A stretch of 64,000 nucleotides of DNA. Origin: Aquatica leii (taxonomy: Eukaryota; Arthropoda; Insecta; Coleoptera; Lampyridae). The notes under the pieces were generated by a model. It did no database searches. It was not told where the DNA came from and saw nothing but the letters and a program-made list of their open reading frames with translations. The stretch spans positions 168,204,035-168,268,034 of the forward strand of contig CM069432.1 in the NCBI GenBank assembly GCA_035610365.1. Reading direction: 5' to 3'. This document shows positions 9,726-21,344 of this stretch, one piece after another (the first letter of the stretch is position 1; every line of letters begins with the position of its first letter). Both the position numbers and the translations under genes were made by a program.

Positions 9726-9761
9726 GGCGCCTAAAAAATTGATTGGTAATCCGAAGGTTAA

Positions 9762-9900
9762 GAAATATAATTTTTACCAACGAAGCAACATTTACATCAA
9801 ATGGAACTATCAGTTCACAAATTGTCGCTGGTGGTGCGACAGTAATCTTCACTTCACAATGAAAATTTAAGACTAATATTCATTTAAGACCAACGTATAG
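9762..9900 (+). pseudogene. Mariner-like transposase, first catalytic segment (element A)
   Basis: Directly after the piggyBac TTAA the plus strand reads 'IIFTNEATFTSNGTISSQIV', equivalent to the FSDEATFH-x-N-G-x-V motif that carries the first catalytic Asp of insect mariner-family transposases. The Asp is replaced by Asn. The second and third catalytic motifs are missing and the right terminal repeat follows within about 60 bases, so most of the catalytic domain was deleted. Confidence 0.6.
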
Positions 9901-10027
9901 TGGGGTATTTATAAAATTAGTAATAAGATCATATTTTTTTGACATTCCATGAATGCTCAACTTTTTATAAATAATGACTTTTTTTCATAAAACTAAAAAT
10001 AAAAAAGTTCCGAGTTATTTGGACATA

Positions 10028-11639
10028 GTATTATTGGTAGACTAATAATTTTAATATTAACTATTATGTAACTATATTAAACAATTTTTTTTAATCACAA
10101 TCTTAAAAATTCGTATAGTCTACTTATTATAATTAATAATGTCGTTTTACCTATAGATTACATACTAGTATCCTTTGATGAAACTTTTTTATTCACAAAT
10201 ATTAAAAAAGAACTTTGTGTGTCTTATCAAAACATATTGATCAGAGATATGTAGTTTTAGTACGCTTAAACTAAACAAGTTTTTGCTTTTAGTTGAGTTC
10301 TTGGTTAAATAATTTCATGAAAAAGCACTTATGCATTCTTAAGAAAAATTTAAAAGATAACAATTTATTATCCATATATCATTTAATCAAGAACAATTTT
10401 AAACCTATACCATCATTATCGTTTGTACAACTTAACTTAAACACAAATTTTTCACCTACTAGGTGTTATCTTAAATAGTTGGTAGATCAATTTTCGAGTA
10501 TAAAAATTTGTCAAGAATAACATTTGTCGATCGGCATGGTCAACTTTTTTTTTGTAGTCAGCTGTCAAAACAAATTCATTTCCTGCTAACGTAAAATACG
10601 GACTGTTCTTAGCGGTCTATCTGACCCAACAAGGCTTTCATTATTAAATTGGTTTACGCCACTCCACGTAAATATGTGAGCGAATTTTGCGTAGTGTTGA
10701 GTGAAAGTTTATTTTGAGGTATGTGATTTTATAACGTTTTTTGTATTGAGGGCTTAAATTCATTCTTTAGCGGGTCAGGTCTCTCCACCTGTAATCTTAT
10801 CAGTGACGTTGGTAAAATACCTGCTTGTCAAAAAGTTTCTATGACGTTAAGTTGCTGAACGCTAAGGGGTCGTATACCACTTTATGGGAAGAAATACTTA
10901 CACAAGTGCAAAGTTAATTAGAGGGAAACTCGGCTTATTTTTTTAGGTCAAATATTATATGCGTTAAATCAAATTACTTGTGCTAACACAGTATGTACGC
11001 TTGTGTGAAATTGCATATTACGTTTTAAGCCAGATTGGTACGGAATTAGCTAATCTCCTACTGTATAATAAACAACTGTAAGTATTGCATTTTCTTATTT
11101 ACTTTGTTGGTAATGTCGATTATTGGAATAGCCACACGTACATACTAGGTTGTAATCACAATTAATATTAATTTTTTTTTGTATGTCACATACTTATCGG
11201 GTGCGCTTTGATTCTCAATACTTTGATTTTTGTATTTTTAAAATTTAACTTAATAAAATAAAGTCATTCCATAGTTAAATGCAAAAATTAGATCGGTTAG
11301 GCACGTAGATGTGCGACGTGTTGCCCAGATAAAGGGCGAAAGTTATATTTGGCATGTGATATCAACACATGTAATATTGTTTGCACCGTTTATATAATTA
11401 TACTTATGTACTATCTTCGTCCTCTTCAACTACTTCTGTGATACAATAAATATATATTCTGTGTTATTACTTTTGTCGTGTTATTTGTTCTTTTCCAGCT
11501 ACGGTTAGAGTTAGACGATATCTTCCTAATTTAATCTTTCATCGTATTGGAGCTTTTTTTTAGTATTAATCTATGATTTAGCATCACAAAGCTTGCGACT
11601 CCCTCTCGGGGGAAACTGTGTTAGCCGTTGCTTCTTTTC
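10028..11639. other. Unassigned, 1.6 kb
   Basis: There is no protein motif. Between 10540 and 10800 the sequence is less AT-biased and contains a possible 5' splice site 'ttgag/gtatgtg' at about 10720, but no reading frame supports an exon. The rest is AT-rich with no visible repeat structure. Confidence 0.35.
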
Positions 11640-11817
11640 TTTTGTTGTTACAAGAAAACCAACGTCACATAGTATACAATACAAACTTATTAACATCCCA
11701 GGTTTAAGTAACAACATAATTAACATTTTAAAAACATCTAATCACATTAAAATTGTTCTTTACAACTTAAATACTATATACAACACTATATCTATACAAA
11801 ATATGTGTTGTATATAA
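11640..11817 (+). pseudogene. Penelope-like element fragment upstream of GIY-YIG (copy 2)
   Basis: The frame reads 'YKLINIPGLSNNIINILKT' and then 'IKIVLYNLNTIYNT'. This resembles the linker of insect PLE proteins just before the GIY-YIG domain ('IPGL...I...LK', 'N-x-N-T-I'). It has the same orientation as the fragment at 12608-12960, about 0.8 kb further on, and the two may belong to one element with material inserted between them. The assignment is plausible but rests on weak motifs. Confidence 0.4.
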
Positions 11818-12607
11818 AATCAGCTTCCAGCAATGCAGTAAATATTATATTGCCCAAACAAAAAAAAATTAGAAATATATATTTAAAAACCACAATTATG
11901 ATTGTAATAAAAAAAAATTAATACTGGCCTAACTTTCCATCATGTTAAGAACAATCACTAAAAAAGGTGTAATATCTGAGATGCTTTTTATTAATTTATA
12001 CAATGATAATGTCAATTTCAAGACGAATACACAAAACCTGAATCACATCTATAACAGCTTTACAAACAGATGTAAACGCATTCATTGACATGTTGATTTC
12101 AATAATTTTATAGCAATTAACTAAATACGTTAACCTAATCATTACTAATATAATTTCCCACTCTTATCATTTATCAAATGTACATTATTTTCATTTACTC
12201 ATTGTACTCCAGTTTATGCGTAGGTTATCTTTGTGTCGCATAGGTTAATTGTCTTCGTCTTGTACTAGCATTTCATGTTAGTTACTTGTGTTTATGGGTA
12301 GAAATATATATTGTTTACGGTTAAAGTAACTTAAATCAAATTCTAATGAATCTAATCAACAGAATGCTAATGTTATTGAACGATTAAGATTTCTAGTAGT
12401 TGTTGTTTTTCATTTTTGCTGTAATTGTAATTTATTACTCTAGTTCGTAAGTTTTTAATTACATTGACAAGTTCACAATGTATTTGACTGTGACACTTTT
12501 TTAATTAAATTATAATTACTTTTTAATAGAAATAGCTCTGATAACGTTGCCGCAATAGTTAACAAAGTGTAGCTAGAATAGTCGAGTTGTTTTATTTCTG
12601 ACTACCA
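11818..12607. other. Unassigned spacer between two PLE fragments
   Basis: AT-rich sequence without recognisable coding or repeat ends. It may be an insertion that splits PLE copy 2. Confidence 0.3.
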
Positions 12608-12960
12608 TCAATCATTAAATAAAATACTTTCAAACACTAACACAATCAATGTGATTCCGCCATCAACTAACCTACCTATAACTAACCTTAACACGAGCTC
12701 TAACACTAACTCTATTACTAACCCTAATACTAACATTATGTACATAAAAATAATAAATGTTTTAAATCGAACAAATAGAATCATACACAAAAACAATATT
12801 AATTTCAATAATGAGTAATATTTACAATAATTTAATTTTAAAAATTACAAAATCATTTTTCTATGAACGTGGTTTAATAGCCAATTTTGATTTAGTAGTC
12901 TTATCGTTCTTATGTCGTGCAATAATTTTTGAGTTTATAATTATTTGTCTATTATTTGTT
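12608..12960 (+). pseudogene. Penelope-like element 3' end (copy 2)
   Basis: At nucleotide level this matches the reverse complement of copy 1. 'aaatactttcaaa(c/t)actaacaca' and 'aatgtgattccgc(c/t)atcaactaacc' appear in both, as do 'aatattaatttcaataa', 'gaacgtggttt' and 'tcgtgcaataatttt'. So the copy runs from the end of the RT linker past the stop into the 3' flank. The part that encodes GIY-YIG in copy 1 is replaced here by a run of 'ctaac'-type units ('taacactaactctattacta') and a shorter linker. It is not coding. Confidence 0.65.
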
Positions 12961-15639
12961 TCACATTAATTAATTATAAATAATTGTGATTTAAATAAAA
13001 AAGTTTTCGAATAGATTAAAAATTTTAGTTATTAATCAAAATCACCAACAAAAATGACGTATATTAAAATTTTTCATAATATTTTTATTACGATATCTTA
13101 AGAATAATAAAGAACATTAGTAAAAAAGGTCGTAAAATAAGATATGACAAACTGTTTTAATCCGTATAAATTGTGATACTAACTGTGCTATAAAGAATCA
13201 AGTTTTACGCTCTAATATTTGTTTTTAATCATCCAGTAGGAGCTGTGACTACATATACTTACACATAGACAAAATTTGCAATTACCTAAATTTTTATAAA
13301 TAATAAATAAACAAATAAACAATGTGTTTATTGTTTAATTATTATAATAAATAATTAGTACATTTTGTAATTTTTGTTTAACGAAATATACCATTACACG
13401 TATCTACATGTTATCAAAACTGTTTTGCTGAAGGAAATACATACTCTGGTTTCACAAAGTAAAATAATTTAGTTATAATTAAAAATAAAGCATTACTCGG
13501 AAAGTTTGTTTGCAAATCAACTTGCAGTTTTAAACAAAAACATAGAAATGTTTTATTTTACACACTGTTACCAATTCAAAGAAGAGCATGGTAATGAATA
13601 GTGTGTAATTAGACCGTCTCGTAAATGTAGTTACGTCAAGATTTAATTACTACTTTAGAAATAAGAGAAGGGTTTTAAAACATAACAGCCCTCAGATGTA
13701 TCAAAAACGTTGCGATAATTAGAAACATAGTAAGTAATTTACAAATCTAGGAGAATATTCCTCACAGGAGCTATTGTAGGTATACATAACTGTGAGTTTT
13801 TATGCTAAGTGAGTAAATGCACCTTTGGGAAATGTAAACTTCAGGAATACATTTCTTACGCCATCTGAATCTTGTGTATCTCCATTTCTATTTTGATAAA
13901 TGGTAGAAAATCACATACGGAATCAAATTAAGTTAAAACTTTCATGTTTAAACAGTCTTTTTTATTTTATCAGATTAAAAGTATTTAAAGTTTAAACTAT
14001 GTTATTGGGATAAAGGAAGTGTACAATTTCTGATATTTATTACGATAAAATAATAGTTAAGCACACAACAAATTACAGTTATTAGAAGCTTAATATTGCA
14101 AAATACTAATGCAATAATTGATATTCCGTATTAACAATTTTAATACTAAAAAATGCTATTTTATAATAAAAATGGGTAATTAAAAAATGATTGTTAAAAA
14201 ATAGATAAATAAATTTATGTTTTTGAAATTTAAAATACAGTGTTTATTAAAAGTAAAACATAAAAAAATATAAAGTTAATATAATCATTGAAAAAACATC
14301 TTTTCGAAACAAAAAATTATTTTTCAACAATAAACATTACAATTGGTGATGTAAATAACTTCATTTAATCATGTAATTTGTACAACATGTAAATTATCAG
14401 ATTAATGTTAAACACCTAATTTAATTTAATTACATTAAACAAAACTGACATTTTAAGAATTTTTTAACATTCAAATACATTTTTTGAAATTTGTGGTTGT
14501 AATATTTACTATCTAACTAACAAGTTTATAGTTTCTTACATGTCTCGCACGCAGCTTCGTTTCTAAGAAATAGTGTTTAGCCTCAGATTTATTAATAAAT
14601 CTAACACCTAAATAGGATAAAACTATGGCAACTTGGTTAATACTGGCTGTAACAGGTATAATTAGTAATCTCTTAATAGAATATAGTTGTAATGATTTAG
14701 ATCATATATGCATTATAAACATATAGTCTATTCCTTATAGTTTTTGAAAAACATTGATATTAAAATTTAAGACGGTCCAATTACATCTAATTATTACAAA
14801 CAATTTTAAGAAAAATCGATGAAAAGGTAGACCACATGTTTATGAACAAAATGTGTTAGAAATTACCATATCCACCCTCTATTAACAGATTATTATTTAT
14901 ACTTGTTACTCTCTGTATAGTTGTAGACACTGCGTTAAAATATTCCAGTGCTGAAGAGTCCAAATAAAACAAAACAACAATCCAATGGTCTCTAATAATA
15001 GTTTCTGCAATTATATAAACAAATTTTGGCACTTGTCTAGTACAGTTATGTTATACCGCGTATCATTCAAATACATGTTTTGAAATTTGGGGTAGTTCTT
15101 AATACACCGTAATCTTGTTTTTTAACGGCAAGTTGTTACTAACAATCTTAAAAAGTGCTTGTTTATAATTTAAAAAGTAAGCTTCAAATGAGTTTATACC
15201 TGTTTTTGTTGATCACTTTTGTTACAAATTTATATAGTTGTTGTTCCATGCACTTGCAAATATTTGTGACAACAGGCGCAGTGAGTATGGTGCAGTGTAT
15301 TTTATTTTGCAAATGCAATTCTTATTTAAAAAACAATAAATAAAAACTTATTTATGTTTATGTAAAAAAGTTAATGTTAAGAAATTTCGTGTCATCTCAA
15401 AAAATTCAGTCATATTAAAATTTAGTACAACTCTTTCAAATATTATTATATTACATACATATAGTGTCTATACTTCATTATAATAGTGTCTTAAAAAATT
15501 ACTAGTTTGTTAAGATCTTTTTTTTATATAACATGAAACCACAGGTAAATATTTAATTCGATTAATTCTGTTGTGTAATTTTTTTTTATATGTAATGTAT
15601 GATACTTATGCTACAATTTTTCTATCAGGTTTAAAGCTG
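12961..15639. other. Unassigned AT-rich block, 2.7 kb
   Basis: No convincing frames, RNA genes or repeat ends. Short frames such as 15155-15343 have no recognisable motif. Confidence 0.4.
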
Positions 15640-16240
15640 GTCAGTATCAATTTTATTCACAATTTCACCAATTGTAGACAAAAAGCATTATAATCTTGCC
15701 AAACAAGTCTTTGCCACTGGCTTGAATCTTGTGTTGGTAGAATTCAGTGCATTTAACAACATTTATCATTCTAGAGACAACAGGTAGGCAACCAATTTTT
15801 TAGCTTACATGGAACCCATACCATGACGAACGAAGAATGTTTAATTGTTGAATTACACACTTAACGGATTTTTTTTTTACTTTTTGACATACGCGTTTTC
15901 ACCATGGATTATGATAGTGAAAGTCAATTTATTGTTAAATCGCACTTTTTCCATTGTTTTGTGATCTGATTCTTGTGTTGGCTTACGTTGTGTGCTACAT
16001 CCTCTTAGTCTAAAACCAAGCAATCTTTCTCTCATAGTAGAAGTATTTACACATGTTGTTTTAGACAGCATTTTTGTGAATGTAGTAGAATTCAGCTGAT
16101 TATATACTAGACATGTTCTTCTTAGCTGTGTATCATCTCAAATTGTAATTTTCTTTAGTAGTTTACTACGCGACTTGTCGATTTTTACAATGTCAACGTA
16201 CTTTTTACAATAAAATTGATTGCAGTTTACTTTCACGACT
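15640..16240 (-). pseudogene. Tc1-like transposase relic
   Basis: Minus-strand reading gives 'KIDKSRSKLLKKI' and 'LNSTTFTKMLSKTTCVNTST', then 'MRERLLGFRLRGCSTQRKP'. This follows the Tc1 order: linker, second helix-turn-helix with V-S-x-x-T-V-R-R-x-L, then LRGC-x-x-x-KP. In another frame 'SSWYGFHVS' matches the VWGCFSA motif and 'KCTEFYQHKIQASGKDL' matches the region before the second catalytic Asp; the expected FQQDND box is not recognisable. Multiple frameshifts and stops are present. Inverted ends were not found. The assignment rests on several weak motifs in the correct order. Confidence 0.5.
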
Positions 16241-19200
16241 ATTTTGCAACTGAAATCAACTTTTTTTTTGCAAAAAAACAGTTTGTAATTATTTTTCGTT
16301 TAACAAGTTTGTTCGTTTCTTCTGAGCTAAAATTTTGTACCATCACGGTGAACTAAATTAAGATTAATTCATTATATGTTATTAAATTTTTGACTTTTAA
16401 TTAATGGTAAAAATACACAAGCAGTTTTTATATTGAAAAATCAGCTCGTTTATATAAAAAACATATTCTTAAAAAAAATTGTTACAGTTTTAAGTATCTT
16501 AGAGTAATATTTATAATATTTTCTTTGTGTATATAAAGTGGTACTATAAAAATGGTTTAAAATTTAGATTTTTAGTTTTTTAAGTTATTTAAGAAAAAGA
16601 AACTATTCACAAAAGTGTGACAAAATTGGTTTTAACATTGGCACGGTTTAATCTCAGAACAAGTTTTTGTATTAGTACTTATATTTATTTGTATAGATTA
16701 CATTACTTAATTTCTATAAAATCTATAAATAATTTCAATTGTTTTTGCAGAATTATATTAAACTACTTTTTGTAATCTTTTTTAATAGTTTTTTTTTATG
16801 TAATTATGAATATACAAAAATTGGGAACCGCATCATTAAGGTTAATTTACTTCAAACAAAAGGGTATAGACAGGTTTCTTAAAATGTTATTTTGCAGTGT
16901 TTGCAGTTTTTCAATTCTTATTTCATAGCAAATTAAACAAAATAAAGAATTATTACTTCCGTAATAAATTAATCAAATTTTCAGACACTATCAGACAGCT
17001 GTAATCATATTGTTGCTGCTAGAAAATAAGAAATTAAGCATTGTTTTACTATTTATAATTAGTAATCGATATGTTTTATTACAATAATGTAATAATTAAT
17101 TTCTACTTGAAAATTAAAGTCAACATAAGTTGTAGAACAAATCCCACTAATGCTAACATATTCCAATTCTACATATGTTTATAACGTTGTGCAAAAATGG
17201 GAAAATAAGTGTTTACATTAAGATAAAAAAAAAACAATTAAAAAATATAAAATAATTAATGTAAATAAAAAATATTAAAAATTTGCAAGTGTAATTTTTA
17301 TTTTTATCAGCGTAGCATCAGTGTAAACTTCAATTAATGGTAATAACAGTTTGGTAACAAAAATTAAAAAAATCATAATAAACAAAATAAGAATAAAAAA
17401 TAATTATAATATTTAATTGGTAACAATAGTATAGAATTATTTATTTGTAAAAAGAAATATTTTTAGAACGTGTATTACTCAAAATTGTTTCGTAAAAGTT
17501 ATTATTTTTTTTGTAAAACTTACTAAGTAGAATGTGTTGCTTAAACTAAAATGTGTAATGGATTTAGTTATTACAACTTTAATTTTTTTGGTAATCTACT
17601 ATTTATATTATAATTAACCTTGTATGTCTACTTTTACGATTATATCAAGTAAATAAAAGTTATTTCTTCTAATTAAATAGATGCTTAATAATATATATTT
17701 TTTTTAAATTTATACAAACTGCGTAAAATTTATTATGTACAAACACATTTTTGTTGTACAATTCCTTGTAGAACATTTATTATTTATATCTGTGTTACGC
17801 ACATTAATAATTTCAGTAGTTTACTGCAATGCGTATTCTAAACCATATCATAAATATCTTCCTATATCTTTATCTGTAATATAATTTACTATCTTGTTAT
17901 TGAAAACAAAACCTAGTTAAATAATAATTTTCAATTACAAGCTTTTTGGAATATAATGAATAAACGTATAAAAAGCTGTTAAGTGAGTTATCAGCATTTT
18001 ACGCGCAAATCAAAAATTTGAGTACCTATTAAATTTCTTACACGTTCTTCAGCTTGCGCTTTTATTATCACACCCAATAATACTAATTTATTAACGCCTT
18101 ACGGTTTAAAGTAGTAGTAAATCCTAGTTTATAATTTTATTTAACCACTTTAATATAAAATGCTGTTTTTCTTGTATAGCCAAATATATATTTTGAAATT
18201 ACTTAGTACAAAAAATTTAAAATTTTTGTAATTTTAAAGTAGAGAAATTACAAATTTTAATGTAAGTGTACGTACTATTATTGGTTTTTATATTTTACAT
18301 AGTCAATGCATTACATTTTATAGAGAGTGGCCAGCAAAACTACAATTTTATTAGACATTGAACATAACATAACTACAAAAGTAAAAAATAAAACAAAATC
18401 ATTAACAGGATAATTTTATATATATAGGGTGATCATTTTTAGAAACCCATATTGATATATTAGATACAGTAAAAGATAAAAAGTTGGTTAAGTGATCAAA
18501 CCGGTGTAATTTCATATCCTTCTTACTATCCCATTGACAAAATCAGGAAATTTCTGTTTATTTCTTTTTATTTGGAAAAAAAAACTAAAAAGCGCTATTT
18601 TAAAAAATTTGCTTTTAGTAATTGTTTTACAGTATGTTAAGTATTTCCAAATAGTTTATGCTTAAAACTATTTTTTTCTCTGGTTTTTAAGGTAATTGAA
18701 TAAGCTTAATATTTTCTTATGACCGTCCGTCGTATTGAATTTTTAATTTAATTGTTAACGTTATAACTAAAAAATAAATTAAACTGTCAAATCAAGTTGT
18801 TAAGAAAATGAAAGAAATGAAAAGTTTGATTTATGAGAAAGGTATTTATCAAGTGGAAGAAATGCAGGTAATACATTGCAAAAGTACGAAAAACTTTATA
18901 CAAGATGTCAGTTGCCACATTCTACATATTTTGTAAAGATAATAAGTTGTTCACAAAATTTTACATAAATTTACAATCCGTTTAAACAGCGAGTATGGTT
19001 TTCAACATTTAAAATAAAGTTTTGAGTAAAGGTTCAAAATTGCATTGAATTGTTTTGAATGCATAATCTCATACGTCTTATTAAACTATGACTGTTTTTA
19101 ATATTGTGTATTATGCAAGGAATGAAATCTTTTGAATCCGATCATCCAGATCAGTAAGTGTATTCATGAAAATTTTATCTTTAGTGTAGGTTAAAATACA

Positions 19201-19427
19201 AAAGTCGTAAGATTTGGTGAACTAAGTAGTCATATTACAGATTCATTAGTTCCAATCTATTGACATAGTTTTGAGGCATATAACAACTGCACACATTGTC
19301 AAAATCTACAAGCGGAAGCAGTATTTTGTTAAAAATATGTAAAATGTCTGCAGGACAGAAAATAAGGAAAAGTACGGGAGGAGGATTTTTTATAAATGCG
19401 TAGAGATACTTACCAAACAATGAGAAA
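16241..19427. other. Unassigned AT-rich block, 3.2 kb
   Basis: Long AT-rich stretch with many homopolymer runs and no protein motif. The short minus-strand frame at 19235-19420 is on the strand opposite the adjacent pogo relic and is probably a shadow. Confidence 0.4.
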
Positions 19428-19925
19428 GCAAAAATATTAAAATAGTTGATATATTTATCTAGAAGGGTGTCTCCCAGTGGTTATCTGACTTTCAAGATGT
19501 AGTTGAATACATTATAACCAATAACAGAAGACAGACTTTCTACGCAAATAATTGTCCAGAATAAAAATGATATAATGTTTTTTAAAAAAGACATCCAGAG
19601 TTATCACTATGTGAACCTGATGGACTGACCAAAGAAAAAGTTATGATCAGCTATCAGCAGAAAATTATCATGTTTTCTTCAAATACGTGTCCGCTCTGTT
19701 GCTTCCGTAGTTAAAGTCGATGGCCATATATAGCAATTCACTATAGAGTAAAGTCAATTTTACGATAAAAATTGTTATATTGTATTGTACAGGTCAGCCA
19801 GCAGACATTGATGTTTTTAAACGATTAAAAAAAACAACTGGAAGAAAATGATTCATAAATGGCCAAGGAAACCAAAAAAAACTCATCCGGTTATTACCAT
19901 AACAACGTTTTGTCAATAATTAAAA
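19428..19925 (+). pseudogene. Pogo-type (Tigger/Jerky-like) transposase relic
   Basis: The plus strand reads 'GVSQWLSDFQDVVEYIITNN', then, after stops, 'KRHPELSLCEPDGLTKEK' near 19590-19640. This matches the F-x-KRHPELS-L-R-x-P-E-G-L-S segment at the end of the CENP-B-like DNA-binding region of insect pogo transposases. Near 19795 'GQPADIDVFKRLKK' corresponds to the LQPxDVxVFxPLK motif at the end of the DDE_1 domain. The catalytic core between them is largely deleted. A PHD finger in the same orientation lies 0.37 kb further on (20295-20470), as in insect pogo proteins that carry a C-terminal PHD. Confidence 0.6.
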
Positions 19926-20290
19926 TAATACTTATAAATACTTAAAAATAACATGGCATTTGACAAGTGTTTGTCAAACGTTTCATGTTTTAAAAAGTTT
20001 AGTGACATAAGTGGCCTGATGAAATGCAGCCGAAACGTTGCCATATAGATAAAGTAGTTTGTTGAGCCTTTTCTAAGCAAACAATTGATACCAGTTACAA
20101 AAAATCATTTAGTTTATTTTAGACCGTTTACTTCAAGAAAGAAAAATGTTGTATAACTTCAACCAGCATCTCTACCTCAAAGTTCAGGAAATATTTAAAA
20201 AATAAGTTTACAAATCATCATTATTAAAATTATACAAATTATAGAAAATAAATTTAGAAACAAGAAAAAACAAACTAATATTTTGTCGTC
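19926..20290. other. Interruption between pogo DDE end and PHD finger
   Basis: About 365 bp with 'cctgatgaaatgcagccgaa' followed by 'acgttgcc' at 20015-20042 and traces of a linker ('TSKFRKYLKNK' near 20190). It could be part insertion and part diverged linker. I see no terminal repeats. Confidence 0.3.
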
Positions 20291-20294
20291 TAAA

Positions 20295-20470
20295 AAAACC
20301 CAAAGAACGTTGCTGAAAATGTGAAGAAGAGTTGAATATTGATGCGGATAAAAAGGATGCAAGGCACGTTGGGTGTGACAACTGTCTTAAGTGGTATCAT
20401 TTGAAATGTACTGGGTTATCAAATAGATCCTTATCCTAATTAAAAAAAGAATATTTTAAACGTAGTTAAT
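20295..20470 (+). pseudogene. PHD zinc finger, C-terminus of pogo-type transposase
   Basis: The frame encodes a PHD finger: 'KCEEELNIDADKKDARHVGC', then D-N-C-L-K-W-Y-H-L-K-C. The second cysteine pair and the W-Y-H-x2-C box are intact; the first cysteine pair is partly lost because a stop precedes KC. A stop 14 residues after the last cysteine of the box (within LSNRSLS/LKKEYF) ends the domain. PHD fingers bind histone tails in chromatin proteins; in this setting the domain most likely belongs to the transposase relic just upstream rather than to a host gene. Confidence 0.65.
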
Positions 20471-21344
20471 TTTTTTGCACAAAAAAATTATTACAGGCAT
20501 AATTAAATTTAATGCGACACGTTGTTTTACGAGGTTACTAACTATTCTTCATAATCACCGCCGTAACCGTTCAAAGAACGTGTTTCTTACCTGCAAATAT
20601 GTATCTAAATTGTACTCTTAAGTTTTAAATTCTTTGCCGAGTTTTCTATTTATTTATGTTCTCTGCTTAAGTAATTAAAAAAAATTGAATTGGTAATTAT
20701 AATAAAATAAGTTCCATCCATAGCTCGAATAATAATAAACTGTGTGTCTAAATGTAAAACTACTGTACTAATTAGCCTAAAAGGCCTAATATATTCGGAT
20801 TAAATTAAAGTCATCATTTCGATTTGCAAAGGATATATTATCACCATTAAAACGTTATTAGTGGTCGAACAATTGCAGTATAAACTTCCATTATTCGTAT
20901 AAAAAATTAAAAGATACATAAATCTCTCTTTATAAAATCAAGTCTAATGTCTTATACAGAACGCTAAAAAAATTCCAAATAAAATTTTAAAATGCTGTAA
21001 ATCAAAAAATCACAAAATTAGAAAAGTGCAAAACGCATTTTCTGCTTTCTTTTTATAACATTTAATTGAAGTATTACCTATTTCCAAATTACATAAATTT
21101 AATAGTAATCAATTGAAATTTGAAATTTCGTAGTTTGCATTTTTTTGTTTTACATTACTATAGCGCCTACTAAATTTTGATACAAATAATACCTTAGATT
21201 TTATTAAAAATTATATATAAATTCTTTTTACAAGAACAAAACTAGATACAAAAAATCCTAATAAAAAACACGATTAAAAAACTATTTAACATTTTATTTA
21301 AATTTAAATTTTTATTTAAAGATTTATCAAAATATTTTATTTAA
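20471..21344. other. Unassigned spacer, 0.9 kb
   Basis: AT-rich sequence with no recognisable frames or repeat ends. Confidence 0.4.

Larger units (their letters stand above)
7564..9757 (+). mobile_element. PiggyBac-like transposon, nearly complete
   Basis: The element is flanked by TTAA at 7560-7563 and 9758-9761, the obligate piggyBac target duplication. Terminal inverted repeats match at 14 of the first 16 bases inside TTAA (left 'ccttccgattaccatt', right in reverse complement 'ccttcggattaccaat'). At about 2.2 kb it has the usual size of a one-gene piggyBac. It encodes the transposase relic at 7814-9569 and has extra subterminal palindromes. It lies inside mariner element A and is therefore younger than it. 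Confidence 0.88.
6738..10025 (+). mobile_element. Mariner-like element A, interrupted by a piggyBac
   Basis: The left end ('tgttcaattaagtgggaac' from 6738) and the reverse complement of the right end ('tgtccaaataactcggaac' from 10025) agree over about 90 bp. The shared inner block is 'acttttttatt-ttttatgaaaaaa-gtcatt'. Both outer edges sit next to TA (6736-6737 and 10026-10027), the usual mariner/Tc1 target duplication. The left copy has about 10 extra bases ('gacatgggaa'). Removing the nested piggyBac leaves about 1.09 kb, short for an autonomous element, in line with the loss of most of the catalytic domain. Confidence 0.75.

Noticed and set aside
12660-12740. Telomere-like ctaac/ccctaa motifs
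   Set aside because: Irregular units of mixed length, not an insect TTAGG array; they lie inside a PLE 3' end and look like local repeat expansion.
20015-20042. Hammerhead-ribozyme-like core (CTGATGA...GAAAC), of interest because PLEs can carry such ribozymes
   Set aside because: The segment between the two core motifs cannot form stem II, and no partner for stem III or a cleavage triplet was found in the right place.
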